Positions 26,697 to 37,661 of a DNA stretch of 64,000 nt are shown piece after piece; positions within the stretch are counted from its first letter, which is position 1; the number at the start of each line of letters is the position of its first letter. The translations under genes and the position numbers were made by a program. The notes below the pieces were generated by a model. It saw nothing but the letters and a program-made list of their open reading frames with translations, ran no database searches and was not told where the DNA came from. Source of the stretch: Stutzerimonas stutzeri (GTDB lineage Bacteria; Pseudomonadota; Gammaproteobacteria; Pseudomonadales; Pseudomonadaceae); the NCBI GenBank assembly GCA_002345575.1, contig DDVX01000013.1, positions 52,975 through 116,974 on the forward strand. The letters are read 5' to 3'.

Positions 26697-26940
26697 GGCC
26701 GTTGAAAAACTACCTGCGTTGGCAATACCGCGTAAAAAAGGCTCGGAAAGCCGCTTGCAGCTAACGCTGCTTTAGCTGCCCGAAGGACTCACAAAGTGAG
26801 TGCTGCTCATTCAGGCTACTAAACTCCGCTTGATTCGCTACGCTCACCCTTCGGGCCAGCCTGCGGCTGCTACTTTGCTGCGCTACGTTTCTCGCCTGCT
26901 TTCACCTTATCTTGCCTGCCTAGCCTCCATTTCAACGGCC
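26697..26940. repeat. MITE-like element of 244 bases with 11-bp terminal inverted repeats
   Basis: The ends are GGCCGTTGAAA (26697-26707) and TTTCAACGGCC (26930-26940), a perfect inverted pair. The interior contains AAAACTACCTGCGTTGGC and CTTGCCTGCCTAGCC and no reading frame. A second, shorter copy lies between hslV and hslU. It begins 3 bases after the trmL stop. Confidence 0.78.
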
Positions 26941-27037
26941 CGTTGAGCCGAAAAAATCACTCACATTTCAAGGCTGAACATTCCGCACCGCACCGCGTCG
27001 TAACTTGAACCTCCCGGTAAAGACCAAGGAGAACGAC

Positions 27038-29401
27038 GTGAGCCAACCCACCTTCAAGCCTTACCACGCGCCTGCCGGCGGCTGGGGTTCGGCCTATTCG
27101 GTCGCCAACATCCTGATCCGCCAGAAGACCCCGCTATCCGGCGCCTCGCTGCTGCTCAAGCAGAACAAGCCCATCGACGGTTTCGCCTGTGTCAGCTGCG
27201 CCTGGGCCAAGCCGCATCCGTCGCGGCCGCTGTCGTTCTGCGAGAACGGCGCCAAGGCCACCGCCTGGGAGAACACCACACGCCGCTGCGGCCCCGAGTT
27301 CTTTGCCGTACATACCGTCACCGAGCTGCTCAACTGGACGGACTTCGACCTGGAAAATCAGGGCCGTCTGACTCACCCGCTCCGTTACGACGCGGCCAGC
27401 GATAAATACCGGGAAGTTAGCTGGGATCAGGCATTCGCCGAGATCGGCCACGAACTCAAGGCCATGGCCGACCCCAACCAGGTGGTTTTCTACATGTCCG
27501 GCCGCGCCTCGCTGGAGACCGCCTACATGTATGGCCTGCTGGCGCGGATGTACGGCACCAACAACCTGCCCGACAGCTCCAACATGTGCCACGAAAGCAC
27601 CTCGGTGGCACTGCCGGAGAGCATCGGCGTGCCGGTGGCGACCGTCACCCTGAACGACATGGAGCAGACCGACGGGCTGTTCTTCTTCGGCCAGAACACA
27701 GGTACCAGCAGCCCGCGCATGCTCCACGAGCTGCAGGAGGCGCGCGAGCGCGGCGCTCACATCGTCACCTTCAACCCGATCCGCGAGCGCGGCCTGGAGC
27801 GTTTCGTCGATCCCCAGTCACCGCGGGAAATGCTCACACCGGACAGCACGGTGATCAGTACCCAGTACCACCAGCTGGCCATCGGCGGAGACATCGCTGC
27901 CATTACCGGCATCTGCAAGGCCTTGTTTGCCCTGGATGATGCTGCGCAGGCCAACGGCAGGCCGCGGGTGCTGGACGTCGAATTCATCGAACAGCACACA
28001 CAAGGGTTCGAGGCGTTCGAGCAGCGAGTGCAGAGTTACGACTGGTACGTACTGGAACGTCGATCCGGCCTTAGCCGCGCGGCGATGGAAGCCGCGGCCA
28101 CGGCTTATGCGAGCTGCCAGCGGGTAATCGTGGCTTACGGCATGGGCATTACCCAGCATCGCCATGGCGTGGAGGCGATTCATATGCTGGTCAACCTATT
28201 GCTGCTGCGCGGCAACATGGGTAGGGAAGGCGCCGGCATTCTTCCGGTGCGCGGCCATTCCAACGTGCAGGGCCAACGCACCGTGGGCATCACCGAGAAG
28301 GCGGCGAAAGTGCCAGCGGACAACCTGCGTCGGCAATTCGGTTTCGAGCCGCCGAGCGAAGACGGCGTGAATACGGTGGAAGCCTGCGAAGGCATCATCG
28401 AGGGCCGGATCAAAGGCTTTATCGCCATGGGCGGCAACTTCGTTCGCGCGGTGCCGGATACCTCGCAGATCGAGCCGGCCTGGCGCACATTGCGCCTGTC
28501 GGTGCAGGTCTCCACCAAGCTCAACCGCAACCATCTGACCACCGGCGAGGTGTCCTACATCCTGCCATGCCTGGGCCGCACAGAGATCGACCGTCAGGCC
28601 ACCGGTGAGCAACGCCACACCACCGAAGACAGCACTGGCTGTATTCGTGCCTGGCGCGGCGCGGCCGAACCGGCGGGCGAGTTGTTGCTATCCGAACCAG
28701 CCATCATCGCGCGCCTGGCCAAGGCTGCATTGGTGCCCAATCCGAAACTGGACTGGGACGCCTGGGTGGGCAACTACGATCTGGTGCGCGACGCCATCGC
28801 CGAGAGCTACCCGGAGATCTTCCACGATTTCAACGTGCGCATGATGGAGCCCGGCGGCTTTCATCGCCCGCTCGGCGCCAGCCAGCGCAAATGGGATACC
28901 GAAACCGGCAAGGCCAACTTCATCAACCCGCCAGAGCTGGCGGCAGACCCCGACACCGAGCGCGGCGGCCACGAACGGCACGACGTGCTGCAGCTGATGA
29001 CGCTACGCAGCAACGACCAGTTCAATACCACTGTCTACGGCTACAACGACCGCTTCCGTGGCATTCATGGTACCCGCATGGTGATCATGATGAACCGCAA
29101 CGACATTGTGCGTCTGGGCCTGGCCGAAGGTGATCAGATCGAAGCGGTGACCGAGGTCGACGATGGCGTGCACCGCTCGGTCGGGCCGCTACGCGTGACC
29201 CCCTATGACATTCCCGAAGGCTGCTGCGCTGGCTACTACCCCGAGTGCAACGTACTGCTGCCGGTCTGGCACCATGCCAAACGCAGCAAGGTACCGGCGG
29301 CGAAATCGATTCCGGTGCGGCTGCGCAAGGTCATCGCTATGGCCAGCGCTCGTGCCGCGCCCATTGATCCAGCCCCACCGACCAACGCCGGCGCGTCCTG
29401 A
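27038..29401 (+). CDS. YdeP/FdhF-type molybdopterin oxidoreductase alpha subunit
   Basis: This 787-residue cytosolic molybdoenzyme belongs to the formate-dehydrogenase alpha-like family that includes YdeP. The N-terminus has a Cys pair (CVSCAW) followed by FCENGAKATAWE, the family signature, and no canonical [4Fe-4S] four-Cys set. The molybdopterin-binding Rossmann regions (VFYMSGRASLETAYMYGLLA, NNLPDSSNMCHESTSVAL) and the C-terminal dinucleotide-binding domain follow. I chose the GTG at 27038, 6 bases after a perfect AAGGAG; the ATG at 27005 has no ribosome site. The substrate is unknown. No fdhD or partner subunit is adjacent. Confidence 0.85.
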   Translation: MSQPTFKPYHAPAGGWGSAYSVANILIRQKTPLSGASLLLKQNKPIDGFACVSCAWAKPHPSRPLSFCENGAKATAWENTTRRCGPEFFAVHTVTELLNWTDFDLENQGRLTHPLRYDAASDKYREVSWDQAFAEIGHELKAMADPNQVVFYMSGRASLETAYMYGLLARMYGTNNLPDSSNMCHESTSVALPESIGVPVATVTLNDMEQTDGLFFFGQNTGTSSPRMLHELQEARERGAHIVTFNPIRERGLERFVDPQSPREMLTPDSTVISTQYHQLAIGGDIAAITGICKALFALDDAAQANGRPRVLDVEFIEQHTQGFEAFEQRVQSYDWYVLERRSGLSRAAMEAAATAYASCQRVIVAYGMGITQHRHGVEAIHMLVNLLLLRGNMGREGAGILPVRGHSNVQGQRTVGITEKAAKVPADNLRRQFGFEPPSEDGVNTVEACEGIIEGRIKGFIAMGGNFVRAVPDTSQIEPAWRTLRLSVQVSTKLNRNHLTTGEVSYILPCLGRTEIDRQATGEQRHTTEDSTGCIRAWRGAAEPAGELLLSEPAIIARLAKAALVPNPKLDWDAWVGNYDLVRDAIAESYPEIFHDFNVRMMEPGGFHRPLGASQRKWDTETGKANFINPPELAADPDTERGGHERHDVLQLMTLRSNDQFNTTVYGYNDRFRGIHGTRMVIMMNRNDIVRLGLAEGDQIEAVTEVDDGVHRSVGPLRVTPYDIPEGCCAGYYPECNVLLPVWHHAKRSKVPAAKSIPVRLRKVIAMASARAAPIDPAPPTNAGAS

Positions 29402-29472
29402 CTGACCTGCGGGCTAATCGATGTCGACAGGCTTGCAATTGCCACGGGCACTTCCGGGAGACGGTTTTCGCT

Positions 29473-29507
29473 TTGTGGGAGGGCCGCCCTCGGCGCGATG
29501 CTTTTGA
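29473..29507. repeat. REP-like unit (TTGTGGGAGGGCCGCC type)
   Basis: TTGTGGGAGGGCCGCCCTCG followed by GCGCGATGCTTTTGA has an internal palindrome GGGCCGCCC. Close copies lie at 47660-47693 (inverted) and 52911-52947. Confidence 0.78.
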
Positions 29508-29630
29508 CGGACTTAAGGCCGGGGTTGATCAGGCAATGCCTGCATCGCGCGTTGCTGATCCGTGGCCGAATGAATTCGGCCCTACAGAAAACCAGGTAGG
29601 CCAAATGACACACCTCGCAAAACAGGTCGG

Positions 29631-29658
29631 TTGAAAAGCCTCGCCGCCTCCCCCATAT
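29631..29658 (+). promoter_or_regulatory. Sigma32 (heat-shock) promoter of hslVU
   Basis: TTGAAA (29631-29636), 14 bases, CCCCATAT (29651-29658) is a close match to the sigma32 consensus (CTTGAAA / CCCCATNT). It lies 46 bases before the hslV start. Confidence 0.78.
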
Positions 29659-29704
29659 CATCCGCATTCGGGCATTCATCGCCCCGCTGCGTGGAGATTC
29701 TCCT

Positions 29705-30241
29705 TTGACCACCATCGTTTCAGTACGCCGCAACGGCAAAGTCGTCATGGGCGGCGACGGCCAGGTTTCCCTGGGTAACACCGTCATGAAAGGCAATGCC
29801 AAGAAGGTCCGCCGCCTCTACCATGGCCAGGTGCTGGCTGGTTTCGCCGGCGCCACCGCTGACGCCTTTACCCTGTTCGAGCGTTTCGAGGGCCAGCTGG
29901 AAAAACACCAGGGCCATCTGGTGCGCGCTGCCGTCGAACTGGCCAAAGACTGGCGTACCGACCGTTCGCTGAGTCGCCTGGAAGCCATGCTCGCCGTTGC
30001 CAACAAGGACGCCTCGCTGATCATCACCGGTAACGGTGACGTGGTGCAGCCTGAGGACGATCTGATCGCCATGGGCTCCGGCGGCGGTTTCGCCCAGGCT
30101 GCCGCTATGGCGCTGATGCGCAAGGGTGGCGAAGACATGTCCGCCCAGGAAATCGCCGAGACCGCGCTGAACATCGCCGGCAGCATCTGCGTCTTTACCA
30201 ATCAGAATCTGACCATAGAGGAGCTGGACAGCGCGGTCTGA
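29705..30241 (+). CDS. hslV: ATP-dependent protease peptidase subunit HslV
   Basis: HslV is the proteasome-like Thr protease that degrades unfolded proteins with HslU. The protein (178 residues) begins [20 protein letters not shown], where the Thr after the initiator is the catalytic N-terminal nucleophile. The start is therefore the TTG at 29705, read as Met and removed; no ATG is possible without losing that Thr. RBS GGAGA precedes it. It is heat-shock controlled and linked to hslU, from which a repeat separates it. Confidence 0.97.
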   Translation: MTTIVSVRRNGKVVMGGDGQVSLGNTVMKGNAKKVRRLYHGQVLAGFAGATADAFTLFERFEGQLEKHQGHLVRAAVELAKDWRTDRSLSRLEAMLAVANKDASLIITGNGDVVQPEDDLIAMGSGGGFAQAAAMALMRKGGEDMSAQEIAETALNIAGSICVFTNQNLTIEELDSAV

Positions 30242-30243
30242 CA

Positions 30244-30379
30244 GACCGATGAAAAACTACCTGCGTTGGCGATACTTCGTTAAAAACAGGCTCGGACTGC
30301 TCATTTAGATATCTAAACTCCGCGTCCTCGCCCGTTTTGCCTCGTCTTGCCTGCCTCGCCTACGTTTTTCAAGCGGCCT
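30244..30379. repeat. Second copy of the MITE-like element, between hslV and hslU
   Basis: ACCGATGAAAAACTACCTGC at the left and TTGCCTGCCTCGCC then TTTTCAAGCGGCC at the right match both ends of the 244-base element at 26697. It is shorter (about 136 bases) and its inverted ends are imperfect. It lies in the transcript of an operon. Confidence 0.72.
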
Positions 30380-30415
30380 GTTTGTATCCTGCCCAGCTTC
30401 GGGAGTAACGAAAAA

Positions 30416-31756
30416 ATGTCCATGACGCCCCGCGAGATCGTCCACGAACTCAACCGCCACATCATCGGCCAGGACGAGGCCAAGCGTGCCGTCGCCATCG
30501 CCCTGCGCAACCGCTGGCGGCGCATGCAACTGTCCGCCGAGCTGCGCCCGGAAGTCACGCCGAAGAACATCCTGATGATCGGCCCGACCGGCGTCGGCAA
30601 AACCGAAATCGCCCGGCGCCTGGCCAAGCTGGCCAATGCGCCCTTCATCAAGGTGGAAGCGACCAAGTTCACCGAAGTCGGCTACGTCGGTCGCGATGTC
30701 GAATCCATCATTCGCGATCTGGCCGATGCCGCGCTGAAGATGCTGCGCGAGCAGGAAGTGCAGAAGATGCGCCACCGCGCCGAAGATGCCGCTGAAGAGC
30801 GCATTCTAGACGCCCTGCTGCCACCGGCACGTCCAGGTTTCAACGAAGACCCGGCCCCGAGCAGCGATTCCAACACCCGCCAGTTATTCCGCAAGCGCTT
30901 GCGCGAGGGACAGCTGGACGACAAGGAAATCGACATCGAAGTCGCCGAAAGCCCGGCCGGCGTCGAGATCATGGCTCCGCCCGGCATGGAGGAAATGACC
31001 AGCCAGCTGCAGAACCTCTTCGCCAACATGGGCAAGGGCAAGAAGAAGAGCCGCAAGCTGAAGATTAAGGAAGCCTTCAAGCTGGTCCGCGACGAGGAAG
31101 CCGCGCGCCTGGTCAACGAGGAAGAGCTCAAGGCCCGTGCGCTGGAGGCGGTGGAGCAGAATGGTATCGTCTTCATCGACGAGATCGACAAGGTGGCCAA
31201 GCGCGGCAACACCAGCGGCGCCGACGTTTCCCGTGAGGGCGTGCAGCGCGATCTGCTGCCGCTGATCGAGGGCAGCACGGTTAACACCAAGCTGGGCATG
31301 GTCAAAACCGATCACATCCTGTTCATCGCCAGCGGTGCATTCCACCTGTCCAAGCCCAGCGATCTGGTGCCTGAGCTGCAAGGTCGCCTGCCGATCCGCG
31401 TGGAACTCAAGCCGCTGTCGCCGGAAGACTTCGAGCGCATCCTTACCGAACCGCACGCCTCCCTCACCGAGCAGTACTGCGCGTTGCTCAAGACCGAGGG
31501 TCTGGGCATTGAATTCATGCCCGACGGCATCAAGCGCATCGCCGAGATCGCCTGGCAGGTCAACGAGAAGACCGAGAACATCGGCGCTCGCCGCCTGCAT
31601 ACTCTGCTTGAGCGCCTGCTTGAAGAAGTCTCCTTCAGCGCCGGTGACCTGGCCGGCCAGCAGAACGGCGAGCCGATCCGCATCGACACCGCCTACGTCA
31701 ACGAACACCTGGGCGAGCTGGCCGAAGACGAAGACCTGTCGCGTTACATTCTTTAA
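30416..31756 (+). CDS. hslU: ATP-dependent protease ATPase subunit HslU
   Basis: HslU is the AAA+ unfoldase partner of HslV. The 446-residue protein starts [20 protein letters not shown], has Walker [16 protein letters not shown], the pore motif GYVGRD, Walker B VFIDEIDK and a C-terminal tail DLSRYIL that docks into HslV. The intermediate domain (about 110-245) is present. I chose the ATG at 30416 since the conserved start lies there; the upstream open frame runs through the repeat. Confidence 0.97.
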   Translation: MSMTPREIVHELNRHIIGQDEAKRAVAIALRNRWRRMQLSAELRPEVTPKNILMIGPTGVGKTEIARRLAKLANAPFIKVEATKFTEVGYVGRDVESIIRDLADAALKMLREQEVQKMRHRAEDAAEERILDALLPPARPGFNEDPAPSSDSNTRQLFRKRLREGQLDDKEIDIEVAESPAGVEIMAPPGMEEMTSQLQNLFANMGKGKKKSRKLKIKEAFKLVRDEEAARLVNEEELKARALEAVEQNGIVFIDEIDKVAKRGNTSGADVSREGVQRDLLPLIEGSTVNTKLGMVKTDHILFIASGAFHLSKPSDLVPELQGRLPIRVELKPLSPEDFERILTEPHASLTEQYCALLKTEGLGIEFMPDGIKRIAEIAWQVNEKTENIGARRLHTLLERLLEEVSFSAGDLAGQQNGEPIRIDTAYVNEHLGELAEDEDLSRYIL

Positions 31757-31769
31757 GCAGGACCAGGCG

Positions 31770-31893
31770 TAGGGCGGATCAATGCTTAACCGATCCGCCG
31801 ATCGGAGATTCCGGCGTGTAAGATGCTACTGGCTTGCACGTCGGATGACGCTTCGCCCCCGGATTACGCCTACGGCTAATCCAGGCTACGGTT
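31770..31893. repeat. Palindromic repeats between hslU and the DUF971 gene
   Basis: GGCGGATC (31773-31780) and GATCCGCC (31792-31799) form a hairpin that may also stop hslVU transcription. CCGGATTACGCCTACGGCTA follows, a motif that recurs near 25498 and 59650. Confidence 0.55.
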
Positions 31894-31941
31894 GGGCGAA
31901 AGTTCAGCCTCCAGCTTCCAGCCTCTCATCGGTTTTTTCTC

Positions 31942-32316
31942 ATGCGCATCCCCACACAAATCAAACTCCGCAAGGCCTCGAAAACACTGGAGCTGGAATA
32001 CGGCCCCAACGAGCGCTACAGCCTGCCGGCCGAATTCCTGCGGGTGCACTCGCCTTCGGCGGAGGTCCAGGGCCACGGCAACCCGGTATTGCAGACCGGC
32101 AAGATCAATGTGGCGCTGGAAGGCGTTGAGCCGGCCGGCCAATACGCGCTGAAACTGAACTTCAGTGACGGCCACGACAGCGGCCTCTATAGCTGGGAAT
32201 ACCTCGACCATCTGTCGCGCAACCAGCAGCAGCTCTGGGACGAATACCTCGATGCTCTGGCCAAGGCCGGCAAATCCCGTGACCCGGACATTTCTCCGGT
32301 GAAGATCATGCTCTAA
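31942..32316 (+). CDS. DUF971 family protein
   Basis: This 124-residue protein is a single DUF971 (GBBH-like N-terminal) domain. It begins IPTQIKLRKASKTLELEYGP and contains LPAEFLRVHSPSAEVQGHG and GLYSWEYLDHL, the family motifs. In larger proteins this domain binds zinc at the N-terminus of gamma-butyrobetaine hydroxylases; the stand-alone form is of uncertain function, possibly iron-sulfur or oxygen related. It is conserved downstream of hslU in Pseudomonas. Confidence 0.88.
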   Translation: MRIPTQIKLRKASKTLELEYGPNERYSLPAEFLRVHSPSAEVQGHGNPVLQTGKINVALEGVEPAGQYALKLNFSDGHDSGLYSWEYLDHLSRNQQQLWDEYLDALAKAGKSRDPDISPVKIML

Positions 32317-32333
32317 CGAACACCCGTCAATAC

Positions 32334-32360
32334 CGAATCTGCCGCCTTGCGGCGGATTCG
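32334..32360 (+). terminator. Strong hairpin, possible terminator after the DUF971 gene
   Basis: CGAATCTGCCGC / GCGGCGGATTCG pair over 12 bases (one G-U) with loop CTT. No U-run follows, so termination strength is uncertain. Confidence 0.5.
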
Positions 32361-32563
32361 CCTGCGCCATCGAGAGCCCCCGCCTTCTTATCACACGGTC
32401 AAACCGTGCCCGCCCGGTCAAATTCCGACGAGCTATCCGACTATTAGCTAAAGAAACCGGAGTTTCTGGCCGCTATACCCGGTAACCGCCTGCACCACTG
32501 AGGGGCATTCACGCCTCACAAAGTGGCAACCAGCCTGCGTCCTTGCTCTCGGAGCCATTCGCC

Positions 32564-34492
32564 ATGTCCCGTTTTTTCGACAATCTGCCCATCACGCGCA
32601 AGCTGGGGCTGGGTTTCTGTTTCATGATCGCGCTGACACTGCTGGTGTCAGTCATCGCCTTCACCAGCATGGGAAATTTGCTGGAGCGCAACCAGAAGCA
32701 GACGACCCTGGCTGATATCCAGGAGCTGTCTCACACTCTGAACGCCGCCCGTGCCCAGTTCGAGCAGAACGCCAGCGAAAGCCACGCCGAAGCAGTACGC
32801 AGCCGTGCAGACGAGATCCGCCAGCACGTGGAGGCCATCAGCACCACGCTGACTTCCGCCGATGATCAACGCGACGTCGCCGCCCTACTGGAAAATATCT
32901 CCGCCATAGAGCAGGCCTTTCAGGCGCTACAGCAAGCGCGCGAAAATCGCGAGCAGAGCCGTGCCGTAATGGTCAGCAGTGCCGGGCAGGCATTGACGGC
33001 GCTGGGCGAGCTGGAAGAGCAAATCTTCGACGCGCTTGAGCGCACGCCCGAGGATTACGCTGTGGTCCAGCAGGCCCGGGCGCTGGCCGAACTGACTCGA
33101 CGCGTGCTGGAAACCCGCTACATGGTGCGTGGATACGTCTTTCAGCTAACCGAAGAAGCTGCGCAGATCGCTTTCGCCGGTCTCGACCGGGCGCACCAGC
33201 AGGCCGCCCAGCTGCGCAGCCTGCTCCCCGTTGACCAGCAGACCCAGCTGCTGCGCATGGCCGCCAGCCTGGATCACTATCGTGAAGCCATCGACGCCTT
33301 CAAGGTGGGCATGGAAACCACCCTCGCCGCCCGCGGTGAGCTGCAGGCGGGCATCACCGGACTACTGGAGATCAGCAACCGCATGTACCTGAATCAGCAG
33401 CGCAAGATGCTTGCCGACTCGCAGCAGGCACGCACCCAGACGCTGCTGACTGCCTTGGCCAGCATTCTGCTGGGTCTGGTGACAGCCTGGTTCATCGCCC
33501 GCCAGATCGTCATGCCACTGCGTCATACGCTGGGCATGGCGCAACGCATCGCTGACGGCGACCTCGGCGGGGAAGATGCTGACTACGCCCGCGACGAGCT
33601 GGGCCAGATGGAATACGCCATGCAGGACATGCGCCGCAGCCTACGCAGCCTGATCGGCAACATCGACAGCAGCGCGACGCAGATCGCCGCAGCTGCCGAA
33701 GAGCTTTCCGCCGTGACCGAGCAAACCAGCGCCGGGGTCAACGACCAGCGTCAGGAGACCGACCAGGTGGCCACAGCGGTGAACGAAATGGCCGCAACCG
33801 TACAGGACGTCGCGCGCAATGCTGTCGAAGCCGCCCAGGCTACCTCCGTCGCGGATCAGCAGGCCAACGAAGGCGAGCGGGTGGTCGGCGAAGCCCTGAC
33901 ACAGATCGAACAGATGGCAGCACAGGTGGACCACACCAGCGAAGCCATGTCGCATCTGCGCCGTGACAGCGACGCCATCGGCAGCGTGCTGGATGTGATC
34001 AAGGAGGTCGCCGAGCAAACCAACCTGCTAGCCCTTAACGCGGCCATCGAAGCCGCCCGCGCGGGCGAGGCCGGTCGCGGTTTCGCAGTCGTCGCCGATG
34101 AAGTGCGCGGCCTCGCCCAGCGCACCCGCAGCTCCACCGAGGAGATCGAGAAGCTCATCGGCACCCTGCATGTCAGCTCCGAAAACGCCAGCCGGCTTAT
34201 GCAGGACAACCAGCAGCTGAGCGCCAGCACCGTGGAGCTGACCCGCAGCGCCGGCCAGGCCCTGGAACAGATCGCGCGCACCGTCTCCTCGATCCAGGGC
34301 ATGAACCAGCAGATCGCAGCGGCAGCCGAGCAGCAGAGCGCAGTGGCGGAGGAAATCAACCGCAGCGTCATCAGCGTGCGCGACATTTCCATGCAGACCG
34401 CCACCGCCAGCGACGAAACAGCGCGGGCCAGTACCGAGCTGGCTCAGCTGGGTAATGCTCTGCAGCAGCAGATTGGGCGCTTCCGTCTCTGA
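32564..34492 (+). CDS. Methyl-accepting chemotaxis protein with helical periplasmic domain (HBM type)
   Basis: This 642-residue chemoreceptor has membrane segments at about 12-34 and 293-312 and an all-helical periplasmic ligand domain of about 255 residues between them. That size and helical content fit the helical bimodular (HBM) class, whose studied members such as McpS bind TCA-cycle acids. A HAMP region, a methylation coiled coil and the signalling tip ([20 protein letters not shown]) follow, and no CheR tail motif is seen. The start with GGAG 9 bases upstream is chosen; a few in-frame codons precede it. The ligand is inferred, not shown. Confidence 0.85.
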   Translation: MSRFFDNLPITRKLGLGFCFMIALTLLVSVIAFTSMGNLLERNQKQTTLADIQELSHTLNAARAQFEQNASESHAEAVRSRADEIRQHVEAISTTLTSADDQRDVAALLENISAIEQAFQALQQARENREQSRAVMVSSAGQALTALGELEEQIFDALERTPEDYAVVQQARALAELTRRVLETRYMVRGYVFQLTEEAAQIAFAGLDRAHQQAAQLRSLLPVDQQTQLLRMAASLDHYREAIDAFKVGMETTLAARGELQAGITGLLEISNRMYLNQQRKMLADSQQARTQTLLTALASILLGLVTAWFIARQIVMPLRHTLGMAQRIADGDLGGEDADYARDELGQMEYAMQDMRRSLRSLIGNIDSSATQIAAAAEELSAVTEQTSAGVNDQRQETDQVATAVNEMAATVQDVARNAVEAAQATSVADQQANEGERVVGEALTQIEQMAAQVDHTSEAMSHLRRDSDAIGSVLDVIKEVAEQTNLLALNAAIEAARAGEAGRGFAVVADEVRGLAQRTRSSTEEIEKLIGTLHVSSENASRLMQDNQQLSASTVELTRSAGQALEQIARTVSSIQGMNQQIAAAAEQQSAVAEEINRSVISVRDISMQTATASDETARASTELAQLGNALQQQIGRFRL

Positions 34493-34611
34493 TTCATAGC
34501 TGCACCGAACCTGCCAGCCGCGGCAGGTTCGGCCCGTGGAGCCCGTGCTTTGAAGCTTGTCGCGCCCTTTTCGGTTTAGAATGCTCGGCACATTCTTCCG
34601 GTGACAGTGAC

Positions 34612-35382
34612 ATGACCGATCCTCGCAAAGAGCATGACGCAGAACCCATCACCCACTTCGGCTACAAGAACGTGCCGGAGAGCGAAAAAGCCCACAAGGT
34701 AGCCGAAGTCTTCCACTCGGTAGCCGCCAAGTACGACCTGATGAACGACCTGATGTCCGGCGGCGTACACCGGCTCTGGAAGCGCTTTACCATCGAGTTG
34801 TCCGGGGTGCGCCACGGCAATCGCGTACTGGACATCGCCGGCGGCACGGGCGATCTGGCGCGGCAGTTCTCGCGCATCGTTGGCCCCACCGGCGAAGTGG
34901 TGCTGGCCGACATCAACGCTTCGATGCTCAGGGTTGGCCGTGACAAGCTGCTGGACAAGGGCGTGGCGGGCAATATCAGCTTCGTCCAGGCCGACGCCGA
35001 GAAGCTGCCCTTCCCGGACAACCATTTCGATGTGGTCACCATTGCCTTCGGCCTGCGCAACGTCACCCACAAGGAAGACGCCATCGCCTCCATGCTGCGC
35101 GTGCTCAAGCCGGGCGGGCGCCTGTTGGTGCTGGAGTTCTCCAAGCCCACCAATCAGCTGTTCTCCAAGGCCTACGACGCCTATTCGTTCAGCCTGCTGC
35201 CGATGATGGGTAAGCTGATCACCAACGATGCCGACAGCTACCGCTACCTGGCCGAATCGATCCGCATGCACCCGGACCAGGAAACCCTCAAGGGCATGAT
35301 GGCCGCCGCCGGTTTCGAGCGCGTGACCTACCACAACATGACCGGCGGCATCGTCGCCCTGCACCGCGGCATCAAACCCTGA
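34612..35382 (+). CDS. ubiE: Ubiquinone/menaquinone biosynthesis C-methyltransferase
   Basis: This 256-residue class I SAM methyltransferase acts on the demethoxyubiquinol (and demethylmenaquinol) ring. Motif [13 protein letters not shown] is the SAM site; [19 protein letters not shown] at the N-terminus and [13 protein letters not shown] after the SAM fold are UbiE signatures. It overlaps ubiJ as TGATG, which shows a ubiE-ubiJ-ubiB operon. Confidence 0.97.
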   Translation: MTDPRKEHDAEPITHFGYKNVPESEKAHKVAEVFHSVAAKYDLMNDLMSGGVHRLWKRFTIELSGVRHGNRVLDIAGGTGDLARQFSRIVGPTGEVVLADINASMLRVGRDKLLDKGVAGNISFVQADAEKLPFPDNHFDVVTIAFGLRNVTHKEDAIASMLRVLKPGGRLLVLEFSKPTNQLFSKAYDAYSFSLLPMMGKLITNDADSYRYLAESIRMHPDQETLKGMMAAAGFERVTYHNMTGGIVALHRGIKP

Positions 35383-36005
35383 TGCTGCAGCTTGCCGTGC
35401 TGGCCGCAGCCGAACGCGGCATCAATCGCGTGCTCAGCCTCGACCCGACTGCCCTGCCGCGGTTGGCTCGACTGAGCGGGCGCGTCGTTGGGATCGACTG
35501 CACGGCGCCGGCCTGGCGCCTGTTCGTGCTGGCCGACGGCGAAGGCCTGCGGCTGGCGACGGACTGGGGCAGCGAGCCCGACTGTCGCCTGCGTGCGCCG
35601 GCTTCGAGCCTGGCGCAGCTGGCCCTGAGCCACAACAAGACCGCCGTGCTGCATGGCCCCGAAGTCGAGATCGACGGCGACAGCGCGCTGCTGATGCAGC
35701 TTGCCGAAGTGCTGCAGGACCTGGAGCTGGACTGGGAATACGAGGTATCGCGCTGGCTCGGCCCGGTCGCCAGCCAGATGCTCGGTAGCAGCCTGCGCAG
35801 GCCTCTGGCCTGGGCCCGACAGAGCGGCAGCAGCCTGCGCCTGAGCCTGGCCGACTACCTCGCCGAAGAATCCCGCACCCTGGTCGGCAACAACGAAGCG
35901 CAAGCCCGCTTTGACGAGATCGACCGGCTCAAGCTGGCACTCGACCGTCTCGAAGCCCGCGTCGAGCGCCTCACCCACTCTCCGCAGCCAGATCAAGCCG
36001 AATGA
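35382..36005 (+). CDS. ubiJ: Ubiquinone biosynthesis accessory factor UbiJ (SCP2 domain)
   Basis: This 207-residue protein has an N-terminal SCP2 lipid-binding domain (through about 110) and a C-terminal coiled coil ([19 protein letters not shown]). UbiJ binds ubiquinone intermediates as part of the soluble Ubi metabolon with UbiK. Overlaps with ubiE (TGATG) and ubiB (ATGA) put it in one transcription unit. Confidence 0.92.
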   Translation: MLQLAVLAAAERGINRVLSLDPTALPRLARLSGRVVGIDCTAPAWRLFVLADGEGLRLATDWGSEPDCRLRAPASSLAQLALSHNKTAVLHGPEVEIDGDSALLMQLAEVLQDLELDWEYEVSRWLGPVASQMLGSSLRRPLAWARQSGSSLRLSLADYLAEESRTLVGNNEAQARFDEIDRLKLALDRLEARVERLTHSPQPDQAE

Positions 36006-37612
36006 AGCTGTTCGCCGCCACCCGCCGCCTGTTCCGCATCCTGCTGGTGGTGATTCGTTACCGCCTGGACGACCTCATCCTTGAACTGCCGATGCCCTGG
36101 TGGTTGCGCACCAGCAGTTACCTGCTGCCCTGGCGCTGGCTGCCTCGCCGGCGCAGCGAGCTGTCGCGTGGTGCGCGCCTGCGCCTGGCTCTGGAAGGTC
36201 TGGGGCCGATCTTCATCAAGTTCGGGCAGATCCTCTCCACCCGTCGTGATCTCCTGCCGCTGGATATCGCCGAAGAACTGGCGATGCTGCAGGACCGCGT
36301 GCCTCCCTTCGACTCAGCCACCGCCATTGCCCTGATCGAGCGCCAGCTGGGTGCACCGGTGAACGAGGTATTCGCACACTTCGAAAGCACACCGCTCGCC
36401 TCGGCTTCGGTCGCCCAGGTGCATGCGGCGCGACTGCGCAGCGGCGAGGAAGTGGTGGTCAAGGTGGTGCGGCCCAATCTCAAGCCCATCATCAATCAGG
36501 ACCTGGCCTGGCTGTTCGTGCTGGCCAGAACGGCCGAACGTGCCTCCATCGACGCCCGCCGCCTGCATCTGGTGGAAGTGGTCGAGGATTACGCCAAGAC
36601 CATCCACGACGAACTCGACCTCCTGCGCGAGGCCGCCAATGCCAGCCAGCTCAAACGCAATTTCCAGAATTCTCCGCTGCTCTATGTGCCGCAGGTCTAC
36701 TGGGATTACTGCCGACCGCAGGTACTGGTGATGGAGCGCATCTACGGCGTGCCGGTCACCGACATGACCCGCCTGGCCCAACAGCGCACCGACATGAAGC
36801 AGCTGGCCGAGCGTGGCGTGGAGATCTTCTTCACTCAGGTGTTTCGCGACAGTTTCTTTCACGCCGACATGCATCCCGGCAACATCTTCGTCAGCACCCA
36901 GCAGCCCTGGAACCCGCAATACATCGCGGTGGACTTCGGCATCGTCGGCAGCCTCACGCCCGAGGATCAGGATTACCTGGCGCGCAATCTGATGGCGTTT
37001 TTCCGGCGCGACTACCGCAAGGTCGCGCAGCTGCACATAGATTCGGGCTGGGTGCCGGCGGAAACCAAGGTCAACGAATTCGAGGCGGCAATCCGCACCG
37101 TCTGTGAGCCGATCTTCGAAAAACCGCTCAAGGACATTTCCTTCGGCCAGTTGCTGGTGCGCCTGTTCCAGGTGGCACGGCGCTTCAACATGGAAGTACA
37201 GCCGCAGCTGGTGCTGCTGCAGAAAACCCTGCTCAATATCGAGGGCCTGGGGCGCGAGCTGTACCCCGACCTGGACCTGTGGAGCACCGGCCAGCCCTAC
37301 CTGGAACGCTGGATGCGCGAGCGCATGAGTCCCAAGCAACTGCTGAAGAACGTGCAGGGCCAGATCGAGCAGATCCCGCATCTGGCCGGCATGGCCCGCG
37401 AGCTGCTCGAACACATGTCGCAGCCCCATGCCGACAATCCTGCACCACCCTGGCGTGAGCGTAACCACGGCTGGCCGCTGCGACTTATTGGCGCAGCGCT
37501 GCTAGCCAGCGGCGCGGTTCTGGCGGCCGGCAGCGAGTCATTCGTTGACTTCAGCAGTTGGCCTGCGTGGATGATGCTGGGAGCCGGCGCCTACATCATC
37601 GTGCGCCGATAG
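36002..37612 (+). CDS. ubiB: Ubiquinone biosynthesis protein UbiB (atypical kinase-like ATPase)
   Basis: This 536-residue ABC1/ADCK family member supports ubiquinone synthesis, probably by ATP-driven lipid handling. The kinase-like core carries [15 protein letters not shown] (the KxGQ motif), [13 protein letters not shown] (the Ala-rich loop replacing a Gly-loop), [10 protein letters not shown] and VDFGIVG. Two hydrophobic segments at the C-terminus anchor it in the inner membrane. Third gene of the ubiEJB operon. Confidence 0.96.
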   Translation: MKLFAATRRLFRILLVVIRYRLDDLILELPMPWWLRTSSYLLPWRWLPRRRSELSRGARLRLALEGLGPIFIKFGQILSTRRDLLPLDIAEELAMLQDRVPPFDSATAIALIERQLGAPVNEVFAHFESTPLASASVAQVHAARLRSGEEVVVKVVRPNLKPIINQDLAWLFVLARTAERASIDARRLHLVEVVEDYAKTIHDELDLLREAANASQLKRNFQNSPLLYVPQVYWDYCRPQVLVMERIYGVPVTDMTRLAQQRTDMKQLAERGVEIFFTQVFRDSFFHADMHPGNIFVSTQQPWNPQYIAVDFGIVGSLTPEDQDYLARNLMAFFRRDYRKVAQLHIDSGWVPAETKVNEFEAAIRTVCEPIFEKPLKDISFGQLLVRLFQVARRFNMEVQPQLVLLQKTLLNIEGLGRELYPDLDLWSTGQPYLERWMRERMSPKQLLKNVQGQIEQIPHLAGMARELLEHMSQPHADNPAPPWRERNHGWPLRLIGAALLASGAVLAAGSESFVDFSSWPAWMMLGAGAYIIVRR

Positions 37613-37661
37613 CCATGGCCGATTCGGGCTGGCACACTTGGCGCCATCAGCGGAGAAATCG

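Larger units (their letters stand above)
29402..29704. other. 303-base gap upstream of hslV
   Basis: No gene is seen. It holds one REP-like unit (29473-29507), a GCCGAATGAATTCGGC palindrome, and the heat-shock promoter of hslV. Confidence 0.7.
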
